From assembly GCA_002722105.1 (NCBI GenBank), contig PBKF01000025.1, positions 19,065 to 55,421 on the forward strand: DNA of 36,357 nucleotides, read 5' to 3'. Within the stretch, counting starts at the first letter, position 1, and every line of letters starts with the position of its first letter. Below the pieces are notes generated by a model that worked only from the letters and a program-made list of their open reading frames with translations, had not been told where the DNA came from and ran no database searches. Origin of the DNA: Fidelibacterota bacterium. GTDB lineage: Bacteria > Marinisomatota > Marinisomatia > Marinisomatales > UBA1611. Below are positions 1 to 9,445 of the stretch, one piece after another. The position numbers were made by a program, and so were the translations under genes.

Positions 1-1640
1 GCTACTATCCCAAATTCATTACCGGGATTTTGTTGTGATGAAGGCTCATCTAGAGCATATCCCAATTCACCAGATATCCCATCATGGTCCCCGATCATAG
101 CCATACTGATGAGCATCCTTTCATTGTTTACTTCAAAAACTTCCCAATGATATTTCATAAAATCATCATCATTGGTATGTAAAAAAGAACTGTATCCATC
201 CCAATCACCCATGAGAACATCAGCATCCATATAAAACCCCAGCGCCATTCCAGAATAATCAAATCCTTTTCCACGATTGAGCTTTGTACCATCTGGCATT
301 ATCATTCCTTCACCGCAAATTTGCTTACCATCTTTATCAAGAACAGGATTTCCATCTTCATCTTCAGCACAGAAATCACCACTCTCATTCCGAACCCTCA
401 CTGTAACAAACATAATATCTTCAGCATAGGAGACTCCATAGGAATGCGCAGAAGCCATAACTCTAAGACCCATAGGATATCCTGTTTGTTCATATTCATT
501 GTTTGTATTAACATTATTTGCTCGATGAGCCCAGCGGTCATCAAACTCCATGTATACATCCATATCAGAGATAAATCTCCCTGGGACTTCTTCCCAACAA
601 TCAGGATCTTTTCTTGATTGAGAACAGCCTGGTAAATTGATATTAAAATCCTGAGCCCACCAACCTGGCCAAAAAGCTTCTGTCTTACCTGTTAGCTCAC
701 TATATTTCTTCGGCCATGTTTGCGAGTGACCTGAATGCGCTAAAACCGGATATGTATCTCCCGGAGGCACAAATGGTGAATCCTTGAAAACATCACCGGT
801 TGTAGTTTCAGTTTGGTGGGTATTAATCCGGGACATAGTAGACGCATGCCAGTCTGTTTTATAATCAACATTTATAAAATGTGATTCAGCGGCATTTGCA
901 CCATAATAAACATACCCATCATCATCTGTCCATTCTTCTAAATCATCACCATAATCATAAAAATCAAAACTATTTTCACGACTAATTAGTTTAGGACGAA
1001 GAGCCCAAGGATGAATAAAACCAATTCGTGTAGATGTTTTATTTGGATCTTTGTCTCCAAATGTAGTTAAAACAATTTTTTTATTTTCATGATCAAACAT
1101 GAATTGCTTATCATTGTTAAAGGCTTCCACGGAAATGACTTCATTATCTGGTAAGTACAAACCTTCATCATTCCCTAATTCAAAAAGAACACCTGAAAAT
1201 ATTGTATCACCAGTGGCGGGAAACCAAGCTTCATAGGCACTGTTGGATTCCCAAATACTATATTTGGGTATGCCATCATCATCAACAATTGTTTCTACAT
1301 TTTCCCAAGCATAATTCGCCGTATTAGAATGACCGGGCAAACCAGCAATAAAAGATACTGCTGGTAAATAAGAATAATCACCCCAAATCCCCGAAGGTTG
1401 GTGATCCCAATTAATAAAACTACCATAATTAGTAACGGCAGCTTTAACTCGCCCTTGCACTACAAATCCCTTTCCACGATCGCTCATAGGATTGGTAGGG
1501 AATGGATTATCACCTATTTTTGCAGCTCCAGCTGGGCGAAACGGATCAGGTGCAGATTTGTTGCTGTTCTGTATGTAGCTCTTATCAATTGCAAGTAAAC
1601 AACCGATTAATAGGATACAGAATGATAATTTTATTTTCAT
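1..1640 (-). CDS. Large secreted protein, C-terminus cut by window edge
   Basis: An open frame runs from the ATG at 1640 to the left edge (about 546 codons, no stop), so the C-terminus is missing. The N-terminus (MKIKLSFCILLIGCLLA) is a signal peptide. L11-I-G-C14 also fits a lipobox, but the hydrophobic stretch after the Cys makes signal peptidase I cleavage equally likely. The body is rich in aromatic residues, Asp and Gly. It includes an Asp/Gly/Cys patch encoded near 300-395 that resembles the Asp-rich repeats of the two genes upstream. I recognise no catalytic motif. It begins 5 bases after the stop of the TonB receptor gene, so it is probably co-transcribed and works at the cell surface with that receptor. 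Proteins of this sort in FCB bacteria often end in a sorting or dockerin domain, but that part lies outside the window. Coding status is clear; function is unknown. Confidence 0.8.
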   Translation of the reverse strand, partial: MKIKLSFCILLIGCLLAIDKSYIQNSNKSAPDPFRPAGAAKIGDNPFPTNPMSDRGKGFVVQGRVKAAVTNYGSFINWDHQPSGIWGDYSYLPAVSFIAGLPGHSNTANYAWENVETIVDDDGIPKYSIWESNSAYEAWFPATGDTIFSGVLFELGNDEGLYLPDNEVISVEAFNNDKQFMFDHENKKIVLTTFGDKDPNKTSTRIGFIHPWALRPKLISRENSFDFYDYGDDLEEWTDDDGYVYYGANAAESHFINVDYKTDWHASTMSRINTHQTETTTGDVFKDSPFVPPGDTYPVLAHSGHSQTWPKKYSELTGKTEAFWPGWWAQDFNINLPGCSQSRKDPDCWEEVPGRFISDMDVYMEFDDRWAHRANNVNTNNEYEQTGYPMGLRVMASAHSYGVSYAEDIMFVTVRVRNESGDFCAEDEDGNPVLDKDGKQICGEGMIMPDGTKLNRGKGFDYSGMALGFYMDADVLMGDWDGYSSFLHTNDDDFMKYHWEVFEVNNERMLISMAMIGDHDGISGELGYALDEPSSQQNPGNEFGIV

Positions 1641-1645
1641 ATGCT

Positions 1646-4600
1646 TTAATCAAAATCAATTCTTACAAAAAAGTTAATTTCTCTAGGCGTTGATAGACGC
1701 CACGGCCTGTCATAATATGCACTGGATTTATTGGCAAATTTCCCCTGGCCACTTGGATCTGTACCCGGAAGTCCAACATAGTCTGTATAATATGTTCCAG
1801 GGTCATCTGGCTTACCTGTCATTGCATAGACATCAACTGCATTTCGTATATCAAAAATATTGAAAATATTCAGCCCGATTGAGAACTTATGACCAACAGC
1901 CTGGAAATACTTTGAAAATGAAAGATTTACATTCTTGTAACCAGGCCCACGTTTTGAATTTCGGTTTCTTTCATCAGAAACAGGGTCACGGCCACGAAAG
2001 ATGATTGGTGTATACGGATAGCCACTTTGATAAAATGCTGTTATGCCCGCCTGGATACCATAAGGCAAGAACGTATAGGCATAGTAAGTTAAATCATGAG
2101 GACGATCAAAATATGTGATTGTTTCCTGACTCGGTGCATCTACATATTGGCCGCTAATACTTGCCCAGGCATATTCACTATTTGCCTTAGCAATGGAATA
2201 AGTATACTGTAGTTGCGAACCAAAAAATCGCCTGCGCCATTCCAAGGTGACATCAAATCCCTTGGCAGAACCATAGTCTCCATTTGTGGAAATCTGATAA
2301 CTGTAAACACCGGATCGTTCATGGGTATAGCGGGTCATTTGATCCATATCTCTGACCCATGCACCTAGAGAATATGCCCAACTTTCCCCAACCTGTACAT
2401 TGAAGGCAACCGAATAATCCTGTGTGCGCTCTGCTCCCATGGAAGCATTCCCAACTTGTCCTTCACCTTCTTCAAATAATTCTTCCGGGTTTTCAAGTCG
2501 GTTTGTGTTTAAATAAATATTTTGATACACTGGTGTCTGATAATAAAGGCCGTAGTTAAAAGTGAAGGTAGATTTATCGGTAATCACATGACTAAAACCG
2601 AGTCTTGGACTAATCTTATAAAACCATCCTGATTGTTCTAGAAAGACCTTTTGCCTCGGCAACCCTGCGATATTGGAATAATCTTCATCATTATCCCACT
2701 GGTTATTAGCATTCAGATCAGAATAAAAATAGGGCTGACCCGGACTGTATTGACCTAATGAATCCTGCAAAGGTGGCGGCACGCCCCAAATCTGAGTGTT
2801 ATAGTTAACCATATCTATACGGATTCCATAATTGATTACCATCCAGGGTACTTCAAAAGTATTCTGCACATATGCTGAGAATTCCTCTGGCTCACGAAAT
2901 TCATCCCAACTACCATTATTGTTGGCATCCGTAAATGCTTCACCCTTATCCCAGCGACCATTCCCTTCACCTTCATCTGCTTCAGTATAACCATCATCGC
3001 CAAGAACTAAGCCATCAGGGCCAGTATCTTCCCAATATTCTGCAAAAGTTTGAATAAATGCAGCAGCTCCAAGCCATGGATCCATTACTTCATAGAAATT
3101 CAGCTTATGATATTTATAATCAATACCAGATCTAATTTTCCATTTATCAGTGATTTGGGAAGTTAAATCAAAACGAATTTCATCTGTTACCGAACGAGAA
3201 TCAGCATAAAAAGTATCGTGGCCTCCAAATGCTCTGCCTTCATCCCAAGCAACACCACCCTGAGAAAGATTTGGCATATAATAATAAGGATTCGTTCCAC
3301 CAAAAAAGTTGCCCGAATTGTACGGTACTGCCCAAAATGAAGAACCCGGTACATTTTGATATCTTAATTCGATTGAGCTGTAATCATAAAACGGCTCGTA
3401 ATCTTCATACATTTCAGGCTCGAGCCAATAATCACCATCTCGTTTAATCAGCGGTTTAACTAAACTTGGGCCATCCCAAATTCCATCATTGTCCGTATCA
3501 TCGAAAGATTCACCAACGTCCCATACCCCATTTCCATTTTGGTCTTTAAAATCCTCAGCTAATTCCCAACTGTATAATCCTGGGTCTGCACCATGATACC
3601 ATCCAGTACGCTCATCCACATTCGTATAGCGGATTGTATCACCATCCTCACCAATGCTATAGGGAATAACATTCTCATTTTCGGGATCTGAAATGTCTTT
3701 ATATCCTGCAGGATGACGCCATTCAAACCAGTTTGGATACCCGTCTTTATCATTATCTCGCCAACGGACACCCTGAAATTGATCCTGAATGAACCTTGAA
3801 GTACGAATTGTATAAAATGTTCTTTGCGTTACAGAATGATTGACCTCAAAATTCCATCGATATGTATCTCGGAAAAGCTCATTACGTCCTTCGTCCCAAT
3901 AAAGATATCGCGGGTTAAATGATTGCCGATGATTACCAACCTGCCAGTAAGCAGCATGGAATCTTAGTTTATTAGTGAATTTATATGTTAATTTTGAAAA
4001 TACGTCCCATGTTTCAGTAAATCCAAATCCACGGAAACCGGCAACACTATCCCATGGGTAAACAAGAGCTCTTTGGTTATTTGCAATATTATCTGCATTT
4101 GCAATAAGGTCTTCTTCAGTCCTGTAATAATAATCGCCATTATAGAGATTGAATATCTTATCATCAAATTCATAAACGCTGTAATTATCTTCCGTAGTAT
4201 ATTGCCCTGAAATCCAGAATGATAATTTGGGTATACCTAATACGGGGCCACCAATTCCAATATTTAAATCATCGTATCCTCTAATGAGATCAAAGTTCTC
4301 CGTTTCACTTGTCTTTCCCAAAGCCGAATTAATTAAAGCTCCTACCTGACTGGTCTCAAATTTGATCTTATACTCAATTTCCTTTGCTCCTGAATTTGTA
4401 TGGTAATTTGATACTGCAGATTGGGCATCACCATATTCTGCATTAAAACCACCGGGCTGCCAATCAAACTCTTTCACAGCAAATAGATTTAGCCGAGTGC
4501 CCGATCCGATTGAACCAAAAATTGGATTTCGCAGATACATTCCATCCATCATATAAGCAATTTGTCCGGAGCGACCTCCCTTTACATGTATTTCTTCAAT

Positions 4601-5110
4601 GCCACGTTCTTCATGGTTTGGGACTGATTTAGTTCGGCTTTCAACTTTTACTACACCAGATTGCAAAGTATATAACTCTGTAAGGTCACGGATTGGAAGT
4701 GATTCGATCGCTTCCTTATCCACGGTAACTTTTTTTGATGTGTTTCCACGCTCAACTAAAGGACGGCTACCGAGAACTTCTACTTCCTGACCTTTAATTA
4801 CTTCTTCTTCTAATTTGAAATTTAGCCAAACAGTTTGATCCATCATGACAGAAATTTCTAACTGAGTGGTTTTAGCATAACCAATCATTGTACAAACTAC
4901 ATCATAGGTGCCAACTGGAATATTCAGGATAAGATAGTTCCCATCCATGTCAGTCGCCGCTCCAATATTAAGGTCTGGAATTATTACGTTAGCACCGGGG
5001 AGAGGCACGCCATCAACATCTGTAATTTTTCCACGTATTGTCCCATCGGTTCCGGCTATTAGGATAGATGCATAAAAAATTAATATGGTAATATATCTCA
5101 ATGGAATCAT
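1646..5110 (-). CDS. TonB-dependent outer-membrane receptor with carboxypeptidase-regulatory-like N-domain
   Basis: This 1154-residue protein has a signal peptide (1 to about 19) and a CarboxypepD_reg-like beta-sandwich (about 22-105, with GVPLPGANV and DMDGNYLI). A plug domain follows (about 125-245, with VKGGRSGQIAYMMDGMYL), then a long 22-strand-type beta barrel ending in an aromatic/acidic tail (FFVRIDFD) as outer-membrane proteins do. It should import a substrate across the outer membrane using TonB energy. Predicted extracellular loops carry Asp-rich D-x-N-x-N-G-x-W-D-x-G-E motifs (encoded near 2900-2960 and 3470-3555) like those in the lipoprotein encoded just upstream. Its ATG overlaps the lipoprotein stop by 4 bases (ATGA), so the two are translationally coupled. 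No SusD-like gene is adjacent, so a classical glycan SusCD pair is unlikely; the substrate is unknown. Confidence 0.93.
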   Translation of the reverse strand: MIPLRYITILIFYASILIAGTDGTIRGKITDVDGVPLPGANVIIPDLNIGAATDMDGNYLILNIPVGTYDVVCTMIGYAKTTQLEISVMMDQTVWLNFKLEEEVIKGQEVEVLGSRPLVERGNTSKKVTVDKEAIESLPIRDLTELYTLQSGVVKVESRTKSVPNHEERGIEEIHVKGGRSGQIAYMMDGMYLRNPIFGSIGSGTRLNLFAVKEFDWQPGGFNAEYGDAQSAVSNYHTNSGAKEIEYKIKFETSQVGALINSALGKTSETENFDLIRGYDDLNIGIGGPVLGIPKLSFWISGQYTTEDNYSVYEFDDKIFNLYNGDYYYRTEEDLIANADNIANNQRALVYPWDSVAGFRGFGFTETWDVFSKLTYKFTNKLRFHAAYWQVGNHRQSFNPRYLYWDEGRNELFRDTYRWNFEVNHSVTQRTFYTIRTSRFIQDQFQGVRWRDNDKDGYPNWFEWRHPAGYKDISDPENENVIPYSIGEDGDTIRYTNVDERTGWYHGADPGLYSWELAEDFKDQNGNGVWDVGESFDDTDNDGIWDGPSLVKPLIKRDGDYWLEPEMYEDYEPFYDYSSIELRYQNVPGSSFWAVPYNSGNFFGGTNPYYYMPNLSQGGVAWDEGRAFGGHDTFYADSRSVTDEIRFDLTSQITDKWKIRSGIDYKYHKLNFYEVMDPWLGAAAFIQTFAEYWEDTGPDGLVLGDDGYTEADEGEGNGRWDKGEAFTDANNNGSWDEFREPEEFSAYVQNTFEVPWMVINYGIRIDMVNYNTQIWGVPPPLQDSLGQYSPGQPYFYSDLNANNQWDNDEDYSNIAGLPRQKVFLEQSGWFYKISPRLGFSHVITDKSTFTFNYGLYYQTPVYQNIYLNTNRLENPEELFEEGEGQVGNASMGAERTQDYSVAFNVQVGESWAYSLGAWVRDMDQMTRYTHERSGVYSYQISTNGDYGSAKGFDVTLEWRRRFFGSQLQYTYSIAKANSEYAWASISGQYVDAPSQETITYFDRPHDLTYYAYTFLPYGIQAGITAFYQSGYPYTPIIFRGRDPVSDERNRNSKRGPGYKNVNLSFSKYFQAVGHKFSIGLNIFNIFDIRNAVDVYAMTGKPDDPGTYYTDYVGLPGTDPSGQGKFANKSSAYYDRPWRLSTPREINFFVRIDFD

Positions 5111-7377
5111 TGGTTCAGCTCCATTAAATCGAGTGTTTGAATCCCCTTTTGAGCACTGATACGGAGAGGCTCATAGTCAAAATCAGGATGATTACCAATA
5201 TCACGCAATTCAATTGTATTTACTGGATGGGTTAATTTTCGAAAAACACCAGCTGATTCTATTTTGTCAATCGATGTTAATTCTATTCTATTTAAACCAA
5301 CCCAAGCTTCATTATTCTGATCTGGTTCACCGTTATCTGTGAAATCTTCATTATATGGATTTTCAGTCCAACGGATATGGATCTCACTTTTGACTAACCC
5401 TTTTTTCTTAACTAGCCATGATTCCGTACGCTCACCATACTCTACACCAGTACCTATCATTGTCATGGTAGTAATCTGGGTTACTTTAAAACACTCTGTA
5501 AAAGTTGTATCTGCTGGAGGGCACTCTTCGCTATTATTTACAATTTCATCGGTAGCTAGACATTGATAATTTCCATCATCTGTAGCATTGAAACTTATTC
5601 TTGCAGCTGGTACAGTAACAGTATCAGATTCTACATTATAACTTTTTTGAATGTAATAGACAGCAATACCGGTGGTATCATAGTACGCTGTATCCACCTG
5701 CTCACCATCACGCAAATTACCTCCAGATGTGTAATATAGCACTTCGCTTTGCAAATCAGGTTTATGCCAAAAACCATTTTGTATTTCCTTTGGAGCAAAA
5801 TAGAAACCAACCGGAAGAAAATATGATGGATAAACAACTTGGTTTAAATGGTTTGGCTCATGAAAAATATGATAGTTGTAGTTTCGTTCTATTGTACTAC
5901 CACTTTTGCGGTACCATTCAGACTTTGTTATATAATAATCATCTGCAGATATGGAAGAACCATTTATGTGACCAATTTTTTTGCGTGTATAAAGTGTTAC
6001 CAGTGAGTCTATATCATCGACATATTGCTGTTTTAAATCATTAAAATCAACTGTCCCTATTAAGTTATTATATTCATTGCCCCAACGATCGATTATATCA
6101 TCTCCTACTTCAACTTCTAAAAGAACTTTAGGATCTTCATTGTCAGTGTAATCTACAATAAGGTTATTGGGTTTATCACCAATAAGATAAAGGTGCTTTT
6201 CAGATGTACCATCTCCATCAGAATCTTTCATCGTATATTCTTCTTCTAAATCAAAGATCTTGTTTCCTCGATCACAAAACCCACCATCAGTATCTACTAA
6301 ATAATTTCCGATTCCATCACAATCTGAAGCAGAATTCACACGCGGTTCAGCATTATCCCAGATTTCATTGCAATTGCGGTCCTGATAAGGCTCGCTTATG
6401 TTGTATACTTGGTCAGCATTAATATCATAATAAGGTTCAGCTCGATCCCAAATACCATTACCCCCATCAACGAACTCATAGGCAATCGATATGATATCAT
6501 TTCCATCATAATCCTGGATAAGACTATCACCTTCGTCATATTCTCCATTATTATTGTTATCTTTATATTCATATAATGCTTCATATTTACCATCACCGTT
6601 AAAGTCTGTCAAAGTAGTCTCACCCTCATCCCATGTACCATTATCATTGCAATCTGTATTAATTCGAAATACGAGCGAATCCGCACTAAGTTCTTGTTTT
6701 TCAAATTCGAAATTTGAAACGAATCGAATTTGATTATCATTTAAAAATACATAATTGGTATCAAGCCATTCTGAAGAATCAACGAACAATAAACCTTGAT
6801 CAATAAACGGAGTATCTACAACGGCTCGGTAGGCACTTACATCAAATGTATCCGAGTAATAAAGTGTTGTATCAGCCTGGATCCAATCAGAGTTTACCAA
6901 TTTATAACGTTGCAGTGATGGATCTGCTAAAAGATCCCATTCTAATTTTTCAAGATTTTTAAAAGAAGTAGATACCATTAGTAAAGAATCAGAGACGATA
7001 GAATCTTTCACTGAAAGTGAATCAATAGAATATCGGCGAGTAAATTCATTTTTATCCGATGGAGTCATTGAAAGAAGATAATTATTAAAGGTTTTGAACT
7101 CCATCTCAGGAGGAGTTTCACCCCGCTGGTTATAATATTCTAAATAAGTATTATACCCAGCCATTAAACTAGGATCATAACGAAAAAAGTTAGCATTTAT
7201 CTCGTCTTCGAAATTATAAAAATAGTCTGATATCGAACCGGAAGTACCTGGTAGATCTTCATTCAAAGTATTTCTCAATGAAGTTTGATTATTTGAAGCT
7301 TCCGTTGAAATCTCTTCTTCACAACCAAATTGGGATAAACTAATAGCTAATAAAAAGAGAGAAAGTTGTTTATTCAT
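5107..7377 (-). CDS. Lipoprotein with Asp-rich calcium-binding-type repeats
   Basis: This 756-residue protein has a short lipoprotein-type signal peptide. Cys19 follows SQFG, an imperfect lipobox. Residues 20-240 are Ser/Asp/Tyr-rich with no recognised fold. Residues about 241-395 hold at least six Asp-rich repeats of the type D-x-N-x-N-G-x-W/Y-D-x-G-E (for example CNDNGTWDEGE and DNNNNGEYDEGD), which look like calcium-binding loops. The C-terminal 350 residues look like beta-rich extracellular sequence. It is the first gene of a three-gene set: its stop overlaps the start of the TonB receptor by 4 bases. I infer a surface partner of that receptor, for example a substrate-binding or loop-docking lipoprotein. 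It does not look like SusD. No strong ribosome-binding site precedes the ATG. Confidence 0.85.
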   Translation of the reverse strand: MNKQLSLFLLAISLSQFGCEEEISTEASNNQTSLRNTLNEDLPGTSGSISDYFYNFEDEINANFFRYDPSLMAGYNTYLEYYNQRGETPPEMEFKTFNNYLLSMTPSDKNEFTRRYSIDSLSVKDSIVSDSLLMVSTSFKNLEKLEWDLLADPSLQRYKLVNSDWIQADTTLYYSDTFDVSAYRAVVDTPFIDQGLLFVDSSEWLDTNYVFLNDNQIRFVSNFEFEKQELSADSLVFRINTDCNDNGTWDEGETTLTDFNGDGKYEALYEYKDNNNNGEYDEGDSLIQDYDGNDIISIAYEFVDGGNGIWDRAEPYYDINADQVYNISEPYQDRNCNEIWDNAEPRVNSASDCDGIGNYLVDTDGGFCDRGNKIFDLEEEYTMKDSDGDGTSEKHLYLIGDKPNNLIVDYTDNEDPKVLLEVEVGDDIIDRWGNEYNNLIGTVDFNDLKQQYVDDIDSLVTLYTRKKIGHINGSSISADDYYITKSEWYRKSGSTIERNYNYHIFHEPNHLNQVVYPSYFLPVGFYFAPKEIQNGFWHKPDLQSEVLYYTSGGNLRDGEQVDTAYYDTTGIAVYYIQKSYNVESDTVTVPAARISFNATDDGNYQCLATDEIVNNSEECPPADTTFTECFKVTQITTMTMIGTGVEYGERTESWLVKKKGLVKSEIHIRWTENPYNEDFTDNGEPDQNNEAWVGLNRIELTSIDKIESAGVFRKLTHPVNTIELRDIGNHPDFDYEPLRISAQKGIQTLDLMELNQ

Positions 7378-7691
7378 TTATAATTTGTTGAGTTTCAACT
7401 AAAAATTGAATCATCTAATTTAAGTAAGATTGTTAGTTATTTCGTTTTTTTTTTTAAATCCATAACAATTAATGGCCTGATTAATGTGGAATATTTTGAT
7501 ATTGTGCTTTTTATATCATTAACCTTTGCTCTTATAGTGTAAAATTGTTTTCTGCAAATATATTTTCTAGATTTTACTTTATAGAAATTAGATACAGAAA
7601 TAAGATGAAATTCAGAAAAACACCTTCTTTGAAATAAAAAACTTTTTAATTACCTGAATAAATTGATTAGAGTTGAATATCCTTTAATAAA
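7378..7691. other. Intergenic region between clpX and the lipoprotein gene
   Basis: This is about 314 bases of very AT-rich sequence without a credible gene. It must hold the end of the clpX transcript and the promoter of the lipoprotein-TonB receptor set, both on the minus strand. An 11-base T run (7445-7455) lies about 70 bases upstream of the lipoprotein ATG and would read as an A-tract on the minus strand, possibly an UP-like element. I see no strong GC hairpin, tRNA or repeat. Confidence 0.5.
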
Positions 7692-8840
7692 CTAGGCTGA
7701 CTTTCGTTTAAGGCCACCCTTCAATAATGGTTCTTTACCATAGATGATAGTTTCTTTAGTAATTATCACCCGCTCCACGCCTTCCATTTCCGGCAGATCA
7801 TACATAATATCTAGTAGATGCTCTTCCATTACCGACCGTAACGCTCTAGCTCCAGATTTATGTTTAATTGCAAGACTTACAATAGCCCTGAGAGCAGACT
7901 GCCTAAATTCCAGCTCAATACCCTCCAGCATGAAAAGCTTTTCATACTGTTTCACTAAAGAATTTTTGGGCTCAAGTAATACCTTCATCAAATCATCTTC
8001 ATTTAGAGTGTCAAGTGTACTTACTACCGGTAAGCGGCCCGCCAGTTCAGGAATCATGCCATAAGCAATCAAATCTTCCTGGCGTACTTCTTTAAAAATA
8101 GTATTGGAATCTTTTTTTGTTAATTTCTTTTTTGTACCAAATCCTAACTCGCCCTTTCCAATTCTTCTTGAGATAATTTCTTCTAACCCTGAAAACGAGC
8201 CGCCGCATATAAATAAAATATTAGATGTATCAACAGAAATCAAACTTTGCTCAGGGTGTTTCCGACCTCCTTTTGGTGGTACATTGGCAATTGTACCCTC
8301 TAAGATTTTCAGTAGCGCTTGCTGAACACCTTCCCCGCTCACATCTCTGGTAATTGATGCACTTGCACCTTTTCGACCAATTTTATCTATTTCATCAATA
8401 TAAACTATACCTTTTTCAGCTGCAGCTATGTTATAGTTAGATACCTGAAGCAATCGCACCAAAATATTTTCTACATCTTCACCCACATACCCTGCTTCTG
8501 TAAGTGTTGTAGCATCTGCAATTGCAAATGGGACAGATAAAAACCGGGCCAAGGTTTGAGCAATTAAAGTTTTACCGGTGCCAGTTGATCCGACAAGGAG
8601 GATATTGCTTTTATCTAGTTCTACATCAGAATTATATACTTGATGAATAATCCTTTTGTAATGGTTATAAACTGCAACTGCTATAGCTTTTTTGGCATTA
8701 TTTTGTCCAATAATGTGTGCATCAAGATTTGATTTTATTTTTGTAGGTTTTTGAAGTGAAACCTTAAAGCGATTTTTCTGTTTATCATCCTCGGCATCGA
8801 GGTTAATAAAGGGCTTTTTTCCTTTTTTTATTTTACTCAT
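7692..8840 (-). CDS. clpX: ClpX AAA+ unfoldase lacking the zinc-binding domain
   Basis: ClpX is the hexameric ATPase that unfolds proteins and feeds them to ClpP. This 382-residue version has Walker A GSTGTGKT (84-91), the GYVG pore loop (117-120), Walker B with D149-E150, the RKH loop (193-195), an LGF tripeptide (232-234) at the ClpP-docking loop, a GRLPVV region (268-273) and sensor 2 GARALR (330-335). The usual N-terminal C4 zinc-binding domain is absent. The first 38 residues are Lys-rich with no Cys, and the conserved LDxxIIGQ block starts at 39 rather than about 65. The start cannot be moved further upstream to recover it, because the ATG overlaps the clpP stop by 4 bases (ATGA). It ends the tig-clpP-clpX operon. 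ATPase and ClpP docking should work; adaptor and substrate recognition through the zinc domain should not. Confidence 0.95.
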   Translation of the reverse strand: MSKIKKGKKPFINLDAEDDKQKNRFKVSLQKPTKIKSNLDAHIIGQNNAKKAIAVAVYNHYKRIIHQVYNSDVELDKSNILLVGSTGTGKTLIAQTLARFLSVPFAIADATTLTEAGYVGEDVENILVRLLQVSNYNIAAAEKGIVYIDEIDKIGRKGASASITRDVSGEGVQQALLKILEGTIANVPPKGGRKHPEQSLISVDTSNILFICGGSFSGLEEIISRRIGKGELGFGTKKKLTKKDSNTIFKEVRQEDLIAYGMIPELAGRLPVVSTLDTLNEDDLMKVLLEPKNSLVKQYEKLFMLEGIELEFRQSALRAIVSLAIKHKSGARALRSVMEEHLLDIMYDLPEMEGVERVIITKETIIYGKEPLLKGGLKRKSA

Positions 8841-9445
8841 TTACGTACAGTTAAAATTGTATCAATAATACCATAGGCCTTTGCCTGTTTAGATGACATG
8901 AAATTATTCCGATCTGTATCTGCTTCTATTTTTTTGAGAGTCTGCTTTGTATTCTTTGCTAGAATTGTATTTAGCTGTCTTTTCATTCGAAGAATTTCAT
9001 CTGCCTGGATTTTAATATCAGTTGCCTGTCCTTCAGCACCTCCAAGTGGCTGATGAATCATAATCCGTGAATTTGGTAAAGCAGACCTTTTACCCTTTGC
9101 ACCGCCAGCTAATAAAAATGCCCCCATACTTGCCGCCTGCCCTAAGCAGATAGTTGCCACATCTGGTTTGATATATTGCATGGTATCATATATACCCATA
9201 CCTGAAGTGATAATACCACCAGGTGAGTTGATGTAGAGATTAATATCTTTTTCCGAATCTTCCGCTTCAAGGAATAAAAGCTGAGCAATCACCAGTGATG
9301 CTATTGTATCATCAATTGGTGTACCTAAAAAAACAATTCTTTCTTTTAATAACCTGGAGTATATATCAAAGGCTCTTTCCGATCGTCCCGTTTGTTCTAC
9401 AACAATTGGGACCAGTTGACTTAATATTTTTTCATCAATGTTCAT
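8837..9445 (-). CDS. clpP: ClpP protease subunit with Asn in place of the catalytic Asp
   Basis: ClpP is the serine peptidase that forms the barrel of the ClpXP protease. Counting from the ATG at 9445 (202 residues), the nucleophile is Ser106 (GQAASMG) and the base is His131 (MIHQPLGG). At the third triad position, 49 residues after the His as in E. coli and S. aureus ClpP, the residue is Asn180 (DTDRNN instead of DTxRD). The codon is a clean AAT. The rest of the fold is well conserved and close to usual length. A GTG at 9457 in the same frame would add four residues and a 23-base overlap with tig. I prefer the ATG, which still overlaps tig by 11 bases. clpX follows with an ATGA overlap. Activity may be lowered or conditional but not necessarily lost, since a Ser-His-Asn triad is known in Listeria ClpP1. 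Confidence 0.95.
   Translation of the reverse strand: MNIDEKILSQLVPIVVEQTGRSERAFDIYSRLLKERIVFLGTPIDDTIASLVIAQLLFLEAEDSEKDINLYINSPGGIITSGMGIYDTMQYIKPDVATICLGQAASMGAFLLAGGAKGKRSALPNSRIMIHQPLGGAEGQATDIKIQADEILRMKRQLNTILAKNTKQTLKKIEADTDRNNFMSSKQAKAYGIIDTILTVRK

Noticed and set aside
321..1693. Plus-strand frames of 63-98 codons opposite the partial secreted protein and the receptor 3' end
   Set aside because: They lie opposite a long coherent minus-strand frame with a signal peptide, and their compositions look like antisense shadows.
1646..7377. SusCD-type glycan uptake pair
   Set aside because: The lipoprotein has no SusD-like helical repeats and instead holds Asp-rich repeats; there are no glycan-degrading enzymes nearby.
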